A model generated the notes under the pieces. That model had not been told where the DNA came from, did no database searches, and was given only the letters and a program-made list of their open reading frames with translations. A stretch of DNA of 43,095 nt, taken from Haliscomenobacter sp. (GTDB taxonomy: Bacteria; Bacteroidota; Bacteroidia; Chitinophagales; Saprospiraceae). Below, piece by piece: positions 17,783-26,451 of the stretch. The DNA lies in NCBI GenBank assembly GCA_016713275.1, contig JADJPL010000026.1, positions 1 to 43,095 on the forward strand. The letters are read 5' to 3'. The position numbers and the translations under genes are program-made. The first letter of the stretch is position 1; every line of letters begins with the position of its first letter.

Positions 17783-18202
17783 CTAGCCTGCTGGTTTCTC
17801 AAAAAGCGACTTAAATTCATAAAGGGAGATACACGTAACTGGTGGAAAATCTATCTGTTCAAGAATCTTAAAATGAGCGTCATTGGTAATTAGAAAATCA
17901 GCATTGGCAGCAACAGCGCAATCCACATATTTGTTATCATCCGGGTCAGCGGTAATTAGTTGCCAATTGAAATAGATACTGACTGTCCTTGTTAAAGGCA
18001 ACTCCAACAAGGTCCGGCAAACATTGGCGCCTAATGTTTCACTTTCAAAAAAGGTATTCAGTACTTCCTCATACTCCGCAACAATCTCTGTAGTCAGAGA
18101 TAACGTCAATTGGCCTTGCAGGAGCGCATCAAACACCCATCGGTTTACCGAACCCCTGGGCAAAATTTGAATCAAACAATTGGTATCCAAAACGATGTTC
18201 AC
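17783..18202 (-). CDS. PIN-domain ribonuclease toxin
   Basis: 139 residues, the usual size of PIN-family toxins (PIN_3 or VapC-like group). The fold's acidic residues are in place: Asp6 in VLDTNCLIQIL, Glu in VAEYEEVLNTFF, Asp residues in TADPDDNKYVDCAVAANADF, and Asp in LITNDAHFK. Such proteins are Mg2+-dependent ribonucleases that cut RNA unless bound by their antitoxin. The start codon lies 5 bp after the stop of the gene at 18208, on the same strand, in the usual antitoxin-toxin order. The target RNA is unknown. Base composition is lower in G+C than most neighbours, which fits horizontal acquisition. Confidence 0.85.
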   Translation of the reverse strand: MNIVLDTNCLIQILPRGSVNRWVFDALLQGQLTLSLTTEIVAEYEEVLNTFFESETLGANVCRTLLELPLTRTVSIYFNWQLITADPDDNKYVDCAVAANADFLITNDAHFKILEQIDFPPVTCISLYEFKSLFEKPAG

Positions 18203-18207
18203 AAAGC

Positions 18208-18450
18208 TTATTTTTTAGCCCTAAGATGAAGGTTTTGGGTTGCTTCTTGAAACGTTTCGGTGGTGTATTGGCGCTTGCTCCAGATTTGATCCAATTCTTC
18301 ATCCACTTTCAGGCTGTAGTATTGCACCAGCAACATCTTTATTTCCTGAAGATCCTCTTCCGTCAGGTTACCAGCAAAAAGCTCGAGCAGATGCAACTGA
18401 ACCGGATTCAATTTAGGGGAAGGCGCCTTTTCGGAATGTACTGAACTCAT
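18208..18450 (-). CDS. Putative antitoxin of the PIN-toxin pair
   Basis: 80 residues, mostly helical and charged (LNPVQLHLLELFAGNLTEED, then EIKMLLVQYYSLKVDEELDQ). It resembles the small helical antitoxins that pair with PIN_3 toxins in Bacteroidota and cyanobacteria. I see no clear ribbon-helix-helix or AbrB motif. Position just upstream of the PIN gene, short length and charge are the main evidence. It should bind and block the toxin, and may repress the pair's promoter, which would lie between 18451 and 18580. Confidence 0.65.
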   Translation of the reverse strand: MSSVHSEKAPSPKLNPVQLHLLELFAGNLTEEDLQEIKMLLVQYYSLKVDEELDQIWSKRQYTTETFQEATQNLHLRAKK

Positions 18451-18587
18451 GAAATAGATTTAAGAATAAAATAATCCCTTCATAACAAAGTTAACAAAAT
18501 AATCATCGTAGATGCCCGGAAAAAGGGGTGGCTTCGAGCATTTGGGAAGAAAAACGGCTTTTGAAATTATTTGCGCATTATTCATGT

Positions 18588-18623
18588 ATTCAATTGAATA
18601 ATTGAATAATTTTTTTATCTTTG
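18588..18623 (+). promoter_or_regulatory. Promoter with overlapping ArsR-type operator
   Basis: A perfect 12-bp palindrome ATTCAATTGAAT lies at 18588-18599, followed by a repeated half-site ATTGAAT at 18601-18607. A Bacteroidota-type -7 element TATCTTTG lies at 18616-18623, with a -33 TTG at 18594-18596 inside the palindrome (19-bp spacing). A repressor bound to the palindrome would block the promoter, which fits autoregulation by the ArsR-type protein encoded 24 bp further on. Confidence 0.6.
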
Positions 18624-18647
18624 TCCCCGCACCAACACACTACCCCC

Positions 18648-19280
18648 ATGCACAAAAGGGACTTCAAAGACGCCGCCTATACCGAAATCTCAAGGATCGC
18701 CAAAGCGATGGCCAGCCCCGCCCGGCTCGAGATCGTCGATTTCGTCGCCAACGGGGAGAAATGCGTCGAAGACATTGCGCTCCAAACCGGGATCAGCATC
18801 GCCAATGCTTCGCAGCATTTGCAGACGCTGAAAAGAGAGCGCCTGGTCAGGGCCCGCAAACACGGCGTACAGGTATTCTATTCCCTGGCCTCCCCGGAGG
18901 CCTTCCGCGCCTGGACCAGCCTGCGCGACCTCACCCTGGCGCTTTCACCCCACCTGCGGGAAGCCATGGACCATTTCCGGGTATCGAACGCCTACGACCT
19001 TCCCGTGAGCCTGGAAGAAATCGCCGGCAGGCCGGATGTTTGTCTCCTGGACGTGCGCCCGGAAGACGAATTCCAAAAAGACCATCTCCCGGAAGCCGTC
19101 TGCATCCCGCTGGAGGAACTGGAAGAACGCTGTGCGAGCCTCCCCAAAGACAAGCTCATTATCGCCTATTGCAGGGGCATGTTCTGCACCCTGGCCGACG
19201 AAGCGGTTAAGATGCTCCAGACCAAAGGCTTTATGGCCCGGAAAATCGAAACAAGCGTGCCGGAATACGCATTTCTGTGA
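18648..19280 (+). CDS. ArsR-family regulator fused to a rhodanese domain
   Basis: 210 residues from the ATG at 18648. The first about 95 residues are a winged helix: KAMASPARLEIVDFVANGEK, then a recognition helix in ISIANASQHLQTLKRERLVR. The rest is a rhodanese domain: VCLLDVRPEDEFQKDHLPEA, then IAYCRGMFC with the expected active Cys at about residue 175. ArsR-rhodanese fusions are known as sulfur, redox or metal-responsive repressors; Cys-persulfide formation is the likely signal, although that is inferred. An upstream TTG at 18621 overlaps the promoter element, so the ATG is preferred. Its stop overlaps the GTG start of the MFS gene by 4 bp, so the two are cotranscribed. Confidence 0.85.
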   Translation: MHKRDFKDAAYTEISRIAKAMASPARLEIVDFVANGEKCVEDIALQTGISIANASQHLQTLKRERLVRARKHGVQVFYSLASPEAFRAWTSLRDLTLALSPHLREAMDHFRVSNAYDLPVSLEEIAGRPDVCLLDVRPEDEFQKDHLPEAVCIPLEELEERCASLPKDKLIIAYCRGMFCTLADEAVKMLQTKGFMARKIETSVPEYAFL

Positions 19281-20479
19281 ACAACGTACAGCTCGGCCTT
19301 CGCGAAAACTGGAAACAGTTCACCCTCCTGGTTGTCATCAATGCCTTCGTCGGCGGGATGGTAGGACTGGAACGAACTATTCTGCCGAAACTCGCTGAGC
19401 AGGAATTTGAGATGGCCGCCAAAACCGCTATCCTTTCCTTTATTATGGTTTTCGGTGTAGTAAAAGCGATTACCAATTATTACACTGGCGCCCTGGCCAA
19501 CCGAATAGGAAGAAAAAACCTTCTGACGCTGGGCTGGCTGATCGCCCTGCCTATACCCTTTCTCCTGATCTACGCGCCCTCTTGGGGGTGGGTTATCCTC
19601 GCCAATGCGTTGCTGGGCGTCAACCAGGGGCTGACGTGGTCCAGCACGGTAGTGATGAAGATCGATCTGGTTGGAGAAAAGAACCGGGGCCTGGCGATGG
19701 GCCTCAACGAATCGGCCGGCTACCTGGCGGTTGGGGGCGTCGCCTTCCTCACCGGGTGGATCGCTGCCGAATACGGCGTGCGGCCCTATCCGTTTTACCT
19801 GGGCATTGCTTTCGCAGGGATCGGGTTGCTCTCCAGCTGGGTGCTGGTCAGGGATACCGGCCATCACGTCCATGCAGAAACGACATCCAGTACACTGCCG
19901 CTGTTGAAGAACGTGTTTTGGGAAACCACCTGGAAAAACCGCAACCTGGGCGCCATCTCGCAAGCGGGCCTCGTCAACAACCTCAACGACGGGATGGTGT
20001 GGGGACTCTTCCCGATTTTGCTCGCTTCCAGAAACTTCGACCTGGCCCAAACGGGAAAAATCGCAGCGCTTTATCCCATCGTTTGGGGGCTGGGGCAGTT
20101 GTTCACCGGAAAAATGGCAGATCATTTCAGCAAAAAAAACATGCTGTTCTGGGGCATGTTGGCGCAGGGCCTGGCGCTGCTGGGTATGCTCTTTGCCTCC
20201 AGCTTTTTCCACTTCGCTGCGCTGTCGGCTGCCCTGGGCGCAGGCACTGCAGTGGTCTACCCCACTTTTCTCGCCGCCATTGCCGATTACGCTCACCCCC
20301 GGCAGCGGGCCGAAAGCATCGGCGTGTTCCGTTTGTGGCGCGACCTGGGCTACGCCGTCGGCGCCCTGCTCACGGGCATTCTGGCCGACTCTTTGGGCAT
20401 GCTCTGGGCAGTAGGCGCCATCGGGTTTTTGACCCTGGCTTCTTCTATCGTTATTCTGGTCAGAATGAACGGCCGGTAA
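19277..20479 (+). CDS. MFS transporter under ArsR-rhodanese control
   Basis: 400 residues with about 12 hydrophobic helices and the MFS motif A between helices 2 and 3 (GALANRIGRKN), with a related loop in the second half (GKMADHFSKKN). The GTG start at 19277 overlaps the stop of the regulator gene (GTGA), a classic translational coupling. It is an inner-membrane secondary transporter. Since the regulator carries a sulfur-handling domain, export of a toxic anion, thiol compound or metal(loid) is plausible, but the substrate cannot be read from sequence. Confidence 0.85.
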   Translation: MNNVQLGLRENWKQFTLLVVINAFVGGMVGLERTILPKLAEQEFEMAAKTAILSFIMVFGVVKAITNYYTGALANRIGRKNLLTLGWLIALPIPFLLIYAPSWGWVILANALLGVNQGLTWSSTVVMKIDLVGEKNRGLAMGLNESAGYLAVGGVAFLTGWIAAEYGVRPYPFYLGIAFAGIGLLSSWVLVRDTGHHVHAETTSSTLPLLKNVFWETTWKNRNLGAISQAGLVNNLNDGMVWGLFPILLASRNFDLAQTGKIAALYPIVWGLGQLFTGKMADHFSKKNMLFWGMLAQGLALLGMLFASSFFHFAALSAALGAGTAVVYPTFLAAIADYAHPRQRAESIGVFRLWRDLGYAVGALLTGILADSLGMLWAVGAIGFLTLASSIVILVRMNGR

Positions 20480-20546
20480 GCAGGATTCCTCAAAGTAACC
20501 TATTGTCCCGTCCGATATTTTTCTTTAACTTCCTTCGAAAAAAACG

Positions 20547-21212
20547 ATGGAAGAAAAGCTGAAATCGGAAGGCGTATGTATTTACTGCGGTAAAAAATAT
20601 TCCAAACAAGGAATTAGCCGCCACCTGAGTACCCATCTGAACCAGTTGCCCGCCTCGGAAAAGCATACGGCGCTGCATCTGCGCGTCGATGGCGGCCCTT
20701 ACTTTCTCAATTTGCTGGTAGATGCTAAGGCCACCTTATCGACCCTCGACGAGTTTCTTCGAGACATTTGGCTGGAGTGCTGCGGACATTTGAGCCGGTT
20801 TTCCTACGCCTCCTGGGGGGATGAATTGCCCCAAGACGGCAAAATGCAACGCTTTCTGTCCCCCGGTACAACAGTTTGGTACGCTTACGACTTTGGCAGT
20901 ACCACCGAGCTTACCATCCGTTGTTTGGCCGCTTATCCTGCTGATGTAAAAAGGAAAATAGACCTATTATCCCGCAATGAACCCTTTCCCACCATGTGCG
21001 ACCGGTGTGGAAAAGCACCCGCCGAACGGCTCTGTACAGGACATTGGAGCGACGAGGAGGAACGCTTCTTTTGCGAATCATGTGCCGCTATTCATGAGGA
21101 AGCCTGCGTATACGGCGAACAAATGGTCCCGGTTACCAACTCCCCCCGCATGGGCCAATGCGGTTACGATGGCGGAAGAATCGATGTGGAACGGGATCGG
21201 TTTAAAGGGTAG
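20547..21212 (+). CDS. Zinc-ribbon protein with pRiA4b ORF-3-like domain
   Basis: 221 residues. The N-terminus has a C2H2-like finger (CIYCGKKYSKQGISRHLSTH). The middle (FLNLLVDAKATLSTLDEFLR, then WLECCGHLSRF) matches the start of the plasmid pRiA4b ORF-3/IS1096 TnpR-like domain, whose function is unknown. The C-terminus has a Cys-rich ribbon (MCDRCGKAPAERLC and FFCESCAAIHEEAC) and ends in a SPRMGQCGYDGG segment. The protein may bind nucleic acid or protein through the zinc sites. It lies 67 bp after the MFS gene on the same strand but is not obviously related to it. It is followed directly by repeats. Confidence 0.7.
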   Translation: MEEKLKSEGVCIYCGKKYSKQGISRHLSTHLNQLPASEKHTALHLRVDGGPYFLNLLVDAKATLSTLDEFLRDIWLECCGHLSRFSYASWGDELPQDGKMQRFLSPGTTVWYAYDFGSTTELTIRCLAAYPADVKRKIDLLSRNEPFPTMCDRCGKAPAERLCTGHWSDEEERFFCESCAAIHEEACVYGEQMVPVTNSPRMGQCGYDGGRIDVERDRFKG

Positions 21213-21217
21213 AGGGC

Positions 21218-21445
21218 GTAGAGGCAATGTGCAGACAACAAGGAATGGTGGACGGGCAACGCCGGTCGGGGGACCGGCGGATAGTTCCGCACGGAATCTG
21301 AGGATTCCGGCGAACAGGTAATAGTTCCGCACGGAATCTAAGTAGAGGCAATGTGCAGACAACAAGGAACGGTGGACGGGCAACGCCGGTCGGGGGACCG
21401 GCGGATAGTTCCGCACGAAATCTGCGGATTTCGGCGAACAGTGGT
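21218..21445. repeat. Tandem direct repeat, two copies with a 124-bp period
   Basis: A unit of about 104 bp starting GTAGAGGCAATGTGCAGACA occurs at 21218 and again at 21342, with only a few mismatches. Each unit contains the hairpin GCCGGTCGGGGGACCGGC and a second small inverted repeat (GGAATC/GATTCC in copy 1, diverged in step to GAAATC/GATTTC in copy 2). An extra partial copy of ATAGTTCCGCACGGAATCT lies at 21321-21340 between the units. The stem change matched on both sides suggests a structured unit. Confidence 0.8.
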
Positions 21446-21477
21446 TCCTGGCCGTAGCGTCTGAGTGAAAGGTGCTC

Positions 21478-21586
21478 GCCTCCCCACCCGTCTCCCGTCC
21501 CCCGTCCCCCGTCCACCGTCTCCCGTCCCCCGTCTCCCGTCTCCCGTCTCCCGTCTCCCGTCTCCCGTCTCCCGTCCCCGTCTCCC
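21478..21586 (-). repeat. G-rich GACGG simple repeat at the stop of the aldehyde dehydrogenase gene
   Basis: On the plus strand this is a run of CCCGTCTCCCGTC units; on the minus strand it reads GACGGGAGACGGG. It begins at the base after the stop codon of the minus-strand dehydrogenase gene. The G-rich strand is the coding strand of that gene, as at 6339 and 41123. Confidence 0.9.
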
Positions 21587-23975
21587 CTACTCCCCATACG
21601 GTATCCAAATATTCTTCACCTGCGTCGCCTGCCGCAAAAAGGCCTCTCCTTGCCCATGGGCGGGGTTCATCCAGTCGCGGTAACGGCCGTGGTTTACCCA
21701 GGCGCGCTTCATGTTGCCAGCGGAGTCGTGCTCGACCATTCGGCTGCCGGCCTGATGGCCGAAATACCAGATCCCGTCTACGTCGAGGTGGTTGGCAAGG
21801 ACCTTGGCCAATACCTCCTGCTTGCCCGTGACGATATTGAGCACGCCGCCCGGCACGTCGGAGGTGTCGAGTACCTGGTAAACGTCGGTGGCGGAGAGGG
21901 GGAACGACTCCGAAGGAACAGCCACCACCCGGTTGCCCATCGCGATGGCCGGGATGACAGCCGACAGGAAGCCCAGCAGCGGCGATTCGTTGGGGCAGAT
22001 GATCCCCATGACCCCGATAGGTTCGGGCATGGCGAGGGTGACGTTGCGCAGAACGGTATGGTGGACGTGGCCGTCGTACTTGTCGGCCATGGCCGCATAG
22101 TAAAAGATGCGCTCTACGGAGGCATCGACTTCCCGCTGCCCATCTTCCGGGCTGCAGCCGGTGAGGCCGGCGATGCGGCCGGCGAATTCGGCCGACCGGG
22201 CGGCGAGGTTTTCGGCGAGAAAATAAAGCACCTGGGCTCTGGCATGGCCCGTAGCCGAGGCCCAGCCGCGGGCGGCATGGGCGGCTTCCACGGCGTTGCG
22301 GATATCCTTGCGGTTGCCATCCCCTACTTCGCCGAGAAGCACGTTATCGGGACCGTAAACAGGCAGGCTGTACCCGCTGTCGGGCCTAACCTGCTTGCCG
22401 CCAATGTACAGCTTGGGGTGCGGTCGACAGGCGGCATACCCGCTATCCCGCTTTCCCGGCTTTGGGTTTTGCCTTTTTCAGCACAACCGGTTTATCGGGG
22501 AAGGCGTCTTCCTCTGTTTGTTTGACGTATTCGTAAAGCCCCTCTTTGCCTCCTTCCCTGCCGAAGCCCGATTCCCGGTAGCCCCCAAACCCGGAGGCGG
22601 CGTCGAATACGTTGGTGCAGTTGATCCATACCGTGCCGGCCTTGACCTGTGGCGCGATGTCGAGCGCGAGGTTGATGTTGTCGGTCCAGATGCTGGCTGC
22701 CAGACCGTAGCGGGTATTGTTCGCCAGTTGGACCGCCTCTGCCGGGGTACGGAAGGTCATCGCCACCAGCACGGGGCCGAAGATCTCTTCCTGGGCGATG
22801 ACATGCGCCGGGGATACCTCGGTGAACAGCGTCGGCGGATAGAAATAGCCTTCCGCGGGGCAGGCCCAGGAGGGCTGCCAGAGGCGGACGCCTTCGTCGA
22901 CGCCTTTACGGACCAATTCCTCAATAGTGTGGAGTTGGACGGGCGCTACGATGGCGCCGATATCGATACTCTTATCCAGGGGGTCGCCTACGCGGAGCTT
23001 TTCCATTCGCGCCCGGATTTTGGCATACAGCTTTTCCGCCACGCTCTCCTGCGCCAGGAGGCGGGATCCGGCGCAGCACACCTGCCCCTGGTTGAACCAG
23101 ATCGCGTCGACTACGCCTTCCACCACGCTGTCGAGGTCCGAGTCTTCGAAAACGATAAAAGGCGATTTGCCGCCCAGTTCCAGGGATAATTTTTTGCCCG
23201 ACCCGGCGGTCGCTTTCCGGATGATCCGGCCCACTTCGGTCGATCCGGTGAAGGCGATTTTATCGACCCCCTCGTGTTTGGTCAGCGCCGCGCCGGTTTC
23301 CCCGGCGCCGGTTACGACGTTGACCACGCCGGGAGGCAGGCCGGCAGACCGGCATATTTCGGCGAACAGCAGGGCGGTAAGGGGCGTGTATTCCGCTGGT
23401 TTGAGCACCACCGTGTTGCCCATAGCCAGAGCGGGGGCGATTTTCCAGGCCAGCATCAGCAGGGGAAAATTCCAGGGAATGATCTGACCGACGACGCCCA
23501 CTTCCCTGTAGCCGGCAAGCTCGGTGTCGCGCAGTTGCGCCCATCCGGCATGGTGATAAAAGTGGCGCGCAACGAGCGGAATATCGATGTCTCGGGTTTC
23601 GCGGATGGGTTTGCCGTTATCGAGGGATTCCAGGACGGCGAATAAGCGGCTATGCTTTTGGATCTGGCGGGCCAGGGCATAGAGGTAGCGCGCCCGGGCA
23701 TGGCCGCTCAAAGCGGCCCAATGGGGCAGTGCCTGGCGGGCGGCGGCAACGGCGCGGCCAACGTCGTCGGGCCCTCCTTCTGCAATCCGGGCCAGGAATT
23801 CCTTATTGGCCGGGTTGATGGTATCAAAGTATTTCCCAGACACCGGCGGCGCCCATTCGCCGTTGATGAACAACTGGAATTCGCGTTGGCGTGCATCCAG
23901 CCATTGATCGGCGGCGTCGCGGTTCTCGGGGGCGGGGCCGTATTCCATCGTTTCGAATAAGTCTTTGATTTTCAT
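21587..23975 (-). CDS. Two-domain aldehyde dehydrogenase of the ALDH16 type, one frameshift
   Basis: About 796 codons when joined near 22443. Domain 1 (residues 1-510) is a complete aldehyde dehydrogenase: VGVVGQIIPWNFPLLMLAWK, NAD-binding FTGSTEVGR, catalytic Glu in LSLELGGKSPF, and catalytic Cys in NQGQVCCAGSR, then EEIFGPV. A Lys/Ala-rich linker (KKAKPKAGKAG) precedes the frame change. The next frame continues with RPHPKLYIGGKQVRPDSGYS and a second, shorter aldehyde dehydrogenase-like domain without the catalytic Cys region. This double architecture is that of ALDH16A1-type proteins; bacterial members keep an active first domain. The stop/frame change is most likely a sequence error, since the second frame reads open well upstream of any start. 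It follows deoC by 22 bp and probably oxidises an aldehyde from that pathway. Confidence 0.85.
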
Positions 23976-23997
23976 AGCAAAAAAATTTTAGGGCCGG

Positions 23998-24981
23998 TTA
24001 GCCCATCGGATGCCGGTAAGCGGCGGAATACGTTCCGGTGACGAAATGTTCCAACTGGCGTTCGATATCCGTCAGCAGGCTGCTGGCGCCAAAGCGGAAC
24101 AGGCGGGGGCTCAGCCAGTCGTTGCCCAGTTCTTCCTTCATCAGGATCAGCCAGTCCAGGGCCTGTTTGGCGGTGCGGATGCCGCCGGCGGGTTTGAAAC
24201 CTACCTGAAATCCCGTTCGTTCGTAATATTCGCGGATGGCGCGCACCATGACGAGGCTTACCGGAAGGGTGGCGTTGACGCTTTCCTTACCCGTGCTGGT
24301 TTTGATGAAGTCGGCCCCGGCCATCATACACACGTGGCTGGCTTTGGCGACGTTGGTCAACGTGGCCAGCTCGCCGGTGGCGAGGATGGTCTTCATGTGG
24401 GCGGGGCCGCACGCTTCCCGGAACGAGACCACTTCTTCGTAGAGGTTTTCCCATTCCCCTCGCAGCACGTGGGCACGGCTGATGACAATGTCGATCTCCT
24501 GCGCTCCCGCCTTAACCGAAGCCCCGATCTCTTCGAGTTTTTGGGCCATAGGGATTTGCCCGGCAGGGAAACCTGTAGACACGGCAGCCACCGGAATAGC
24601 GCTGCCTTCGAGGGCGTCCAGGGCGGAGGCGATGAGGTTGTGGTAGACGCAAACCGCGCCGGTTTGCAGGCCAAGATCCCCTACGCCCATGCGTTCCAGC
24701 AGGTCCTGCCTGACCGGTTGCCGCGCTTTGGCGCAAAGCCGCACGACGTTGCCAGGCGTATCGTCGCCGGCCAGGGTCGTGAGGTCCATACAGGCGATGG
24801 CGCGCAGCAACCACGCGGCCTGCCATTCCTTCTTGACCGTACGGCGTTTGCCAAGGGTGTCTGCCCGGCGTTCCACCGCAGACCTGTTGACGCGGATGCT
24901 TTTGATCCATTCCAGATCGAGGGGCAGTATGGGCACGCGGACGTGGGTTTCGGCAGGTCTCGGAATTACCGGATTCTTCAT
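23998..24981 (-). CDS. deoC: Deoxyribose-phosphate aldolase
   Basis: 327 residues. The enzyme cleaves 2-deoxyribose 5-phosphate to glyceraldehyde 3-phosphate and acetaldehyde through a Schiff base. The active Lys lies in GADFIKTSTGK, and the second active-site Lys in VGFKPAGGIRT; AGAQEIDIVIS carries the conserved Asp. An N-terminal extension of about 70 residues makes it longer than typical E. coli-type DeoC (about 250-260) and similar in length to the eukaryotic DERA branch. It directly precedes the ALDH16-type gene (22-bp gap). This fits removal of the acetaldehyde product and use of deoxynucleosides as carbon source. Confidence 0.92.
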   Translation of the reverse strand: MKNPVIPRPAETHVRVPILPLDLEWIKSIRVNRSAVERRADTLGKRRTVKKEWQAAWLLRAIACMDLTTLAGDDTPGNVVRLCAKARQPVRQDLLERMGVGDLGLQTGAVCVYHNLIASALDALEGSAIPVAAVSTGFPAGQIPMAQKLEEIGASVKAGAQEIDIVISRAHVLRGEWENLYEEVVSFREACGPAHMKTILATGELATLTNVAKASHVCMMAGADFIKTSTGKESVNATLPVSLVMVRAIREYYERTGFQVGFKPAGGIRTAKQALDWLILMKEELGNDWLSPRLFRFGASSLLTDIERQLEHFVTGTYSAAYRHPMG

Positions 24982-25008
24982 TTATTCAATGGTTTTGGAA
25001 TAAAATAC

Positions 25009-25784
25009 TTACCACGAGGCAGACTGAATATACGCTGTAAACTGCTGAATCCGGCGGGTATCCTCCGGGTTAAACAGAAAAGGTTGAACATCCGTTGCCA
25101 TTTCACGAAAATCGATTTGCTTGCATGCCTCCAGAAGAATTTCTTTGACATCTTCTGGTTTGGAACACCCGAGCTTTTGTTCCAGATACGAGTGGTTGGG
25201 CTTGGTTTTACCCAGTAAAAACAACACGTCGAAAAAATCCCGCCCTTTAGGCTTCCTTCGTCCCAGGATAGCGGCGATCTTTTGACTCAATAGCAGGTCT
25301 GGGGGCGTAACCCGAATGCTGGCAAAACATCAAAGCGATTAAGAAAAAAAGTTCCCGGCTCAAATGGGAATCCTTGGGGTTCTGTGTCCAAATTGATCAA
25401 AATCTTGGCCTCTTTGTGGCCACTTAATCCAGTTTCGTATAATAAACCTGGGAAACGGATATAACAATGATAAGCGCCGCGAATCACATTGCGCATTTCA
25501 ACGTCGAATCCTTGTTTTTCGAGGCCTTTCTTGATTATTTCGGCAACCTGCTCAAAATCCCTGGCGGTCAGATCAAATTGGTCAAAATCCAGATCCTCGG
25601 AAAAGCGCTGATTGTTGTGGACAATCCGGAGGCAAGTACCTCCCAGAAAGGAGAATTTTAAGGCGTAATCGCTCTGAAAAAGCAATTCGAGTAGCTTATA
25701 CTGCAGATACTCTCTAAGCAGAAATTCCCCACGGCTTTGGAGAAACGCAGGGTAGTAAGATCGAATATCAGCCAGAGACATCAT
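25009..25784 (-). CDS. AbiEii-type nucleotidyltransferase toxin, one frameshift
   Basis: About 258 codons when joined near 25305. The nucleotidyltransferase motif is clear: FSFLGGTCLRIVHNNQRFSE followed by DLDFDQFDL, i.e. GG(T/S) with the DLDFD pair of metal-binding Asp. The second frame gives LLLSQKIAAILGRRKPKGRD, then FFDVLFLL, the typical C-terminal helices of AbiEii proteins (KxxAxxxRxxxRDxxD). Members of this family act as toxins by adding nucleotides to tRNA or similar acceptors. The start overlaps the end of the AbiEi-like gene by 17 bp. The break is probably a sequence error, since the joined protein is collinear with the family. Confidence 0.85.
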
Positions 25785-26399
25785 GGTTTTTCAAAAATTG
25801 AATGAAGTTTTTTGCTCTCTCTTCCAGGGATTTAGAAGCAAACAACTGCAAATAGCGCTGAAAATCCTGAAGGCTTAGTTTCTTTTTCAACTCCCAAAAT
25901 TCAGCCGCCATTCAAAACAATGATCCGCCGAGTCAAGATGGGGATGCAAATACAACATATCGAGCAGCGCTTTTGCAGGGTCTGCCATCTTGACCCCAAA
26001 ATCTTCCTTTTTTTCCATGCGGTAACCAAAAAACAAATCTCTCCTTATACTCCGATACGTAAAATGGCCGGCCGGCGTTTGGAAATTTTCTGTTTTCCTC
26101 GTAGTGACCGACGTAACCGTAAAAACCCCTTCAGGAATAAAACCATACCACCATAATGCAGACTGAAGGGAGATATAAGAAGGGGCATAAATGCGGTTGG
26201 CAATGAAAAACCGATCGATTTCTCCGCTGATTGGCAGGCTTGCCAAGCGATAAAATCCACTGCGTACCTTTTCGAGATAGCCTTTTTTTTGCCACCGGGT
26301 CAGGGCATTATGGTCGAAATCTGGAAAGGCCTTTTCGATTTCTATAACCGGAATAACCGGGTAACGGGAAAACTTATTTTGGAATTCAACAAAAAGCAT
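25768..26399 (-). CDS. AbiEi-type antitoxin/transcription regulator, one frameshift
   Basis: About 211 codons when joined near 25893. The N-terminus is a winged helix (DHNALTRWQKKGYLEKVRSG then FYRLAS), typical of AbiEi antitoxins that repress their own operon. The middle has YISLQSALWWYGFIPEGVFT and TRKTENF, typical of AbiEi_4. After one missing T in a T-run at about 25893-25900, the other frame continues WELKKKLSLQDFQRYLQLFA to its stop at 25768, overlapping the toxin start. Order antitoxin-toxin is as expected. The protein should neutralise the toxin and bind operator DNA. Confidence 0.8.
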
Positions 26400-26451
26400 T
26401 TATTTCTATTATTCAGCAAAAATACTGATTTTTGGAAATAAAAAACAATTA

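Noticed and set aside
18621..18647. TTG start for the ArsR-rhodanese gene
   Set aside because: It falls within the -7 promoter element; the ATG at 18648 gives the usual family N-terminus.
21218..21445. CRISPR-like array
   Set aside because: Only two copies about 104 bp long with a 20-bp gap; no short regular repeats or unique spacers, and no cas genes nearby.
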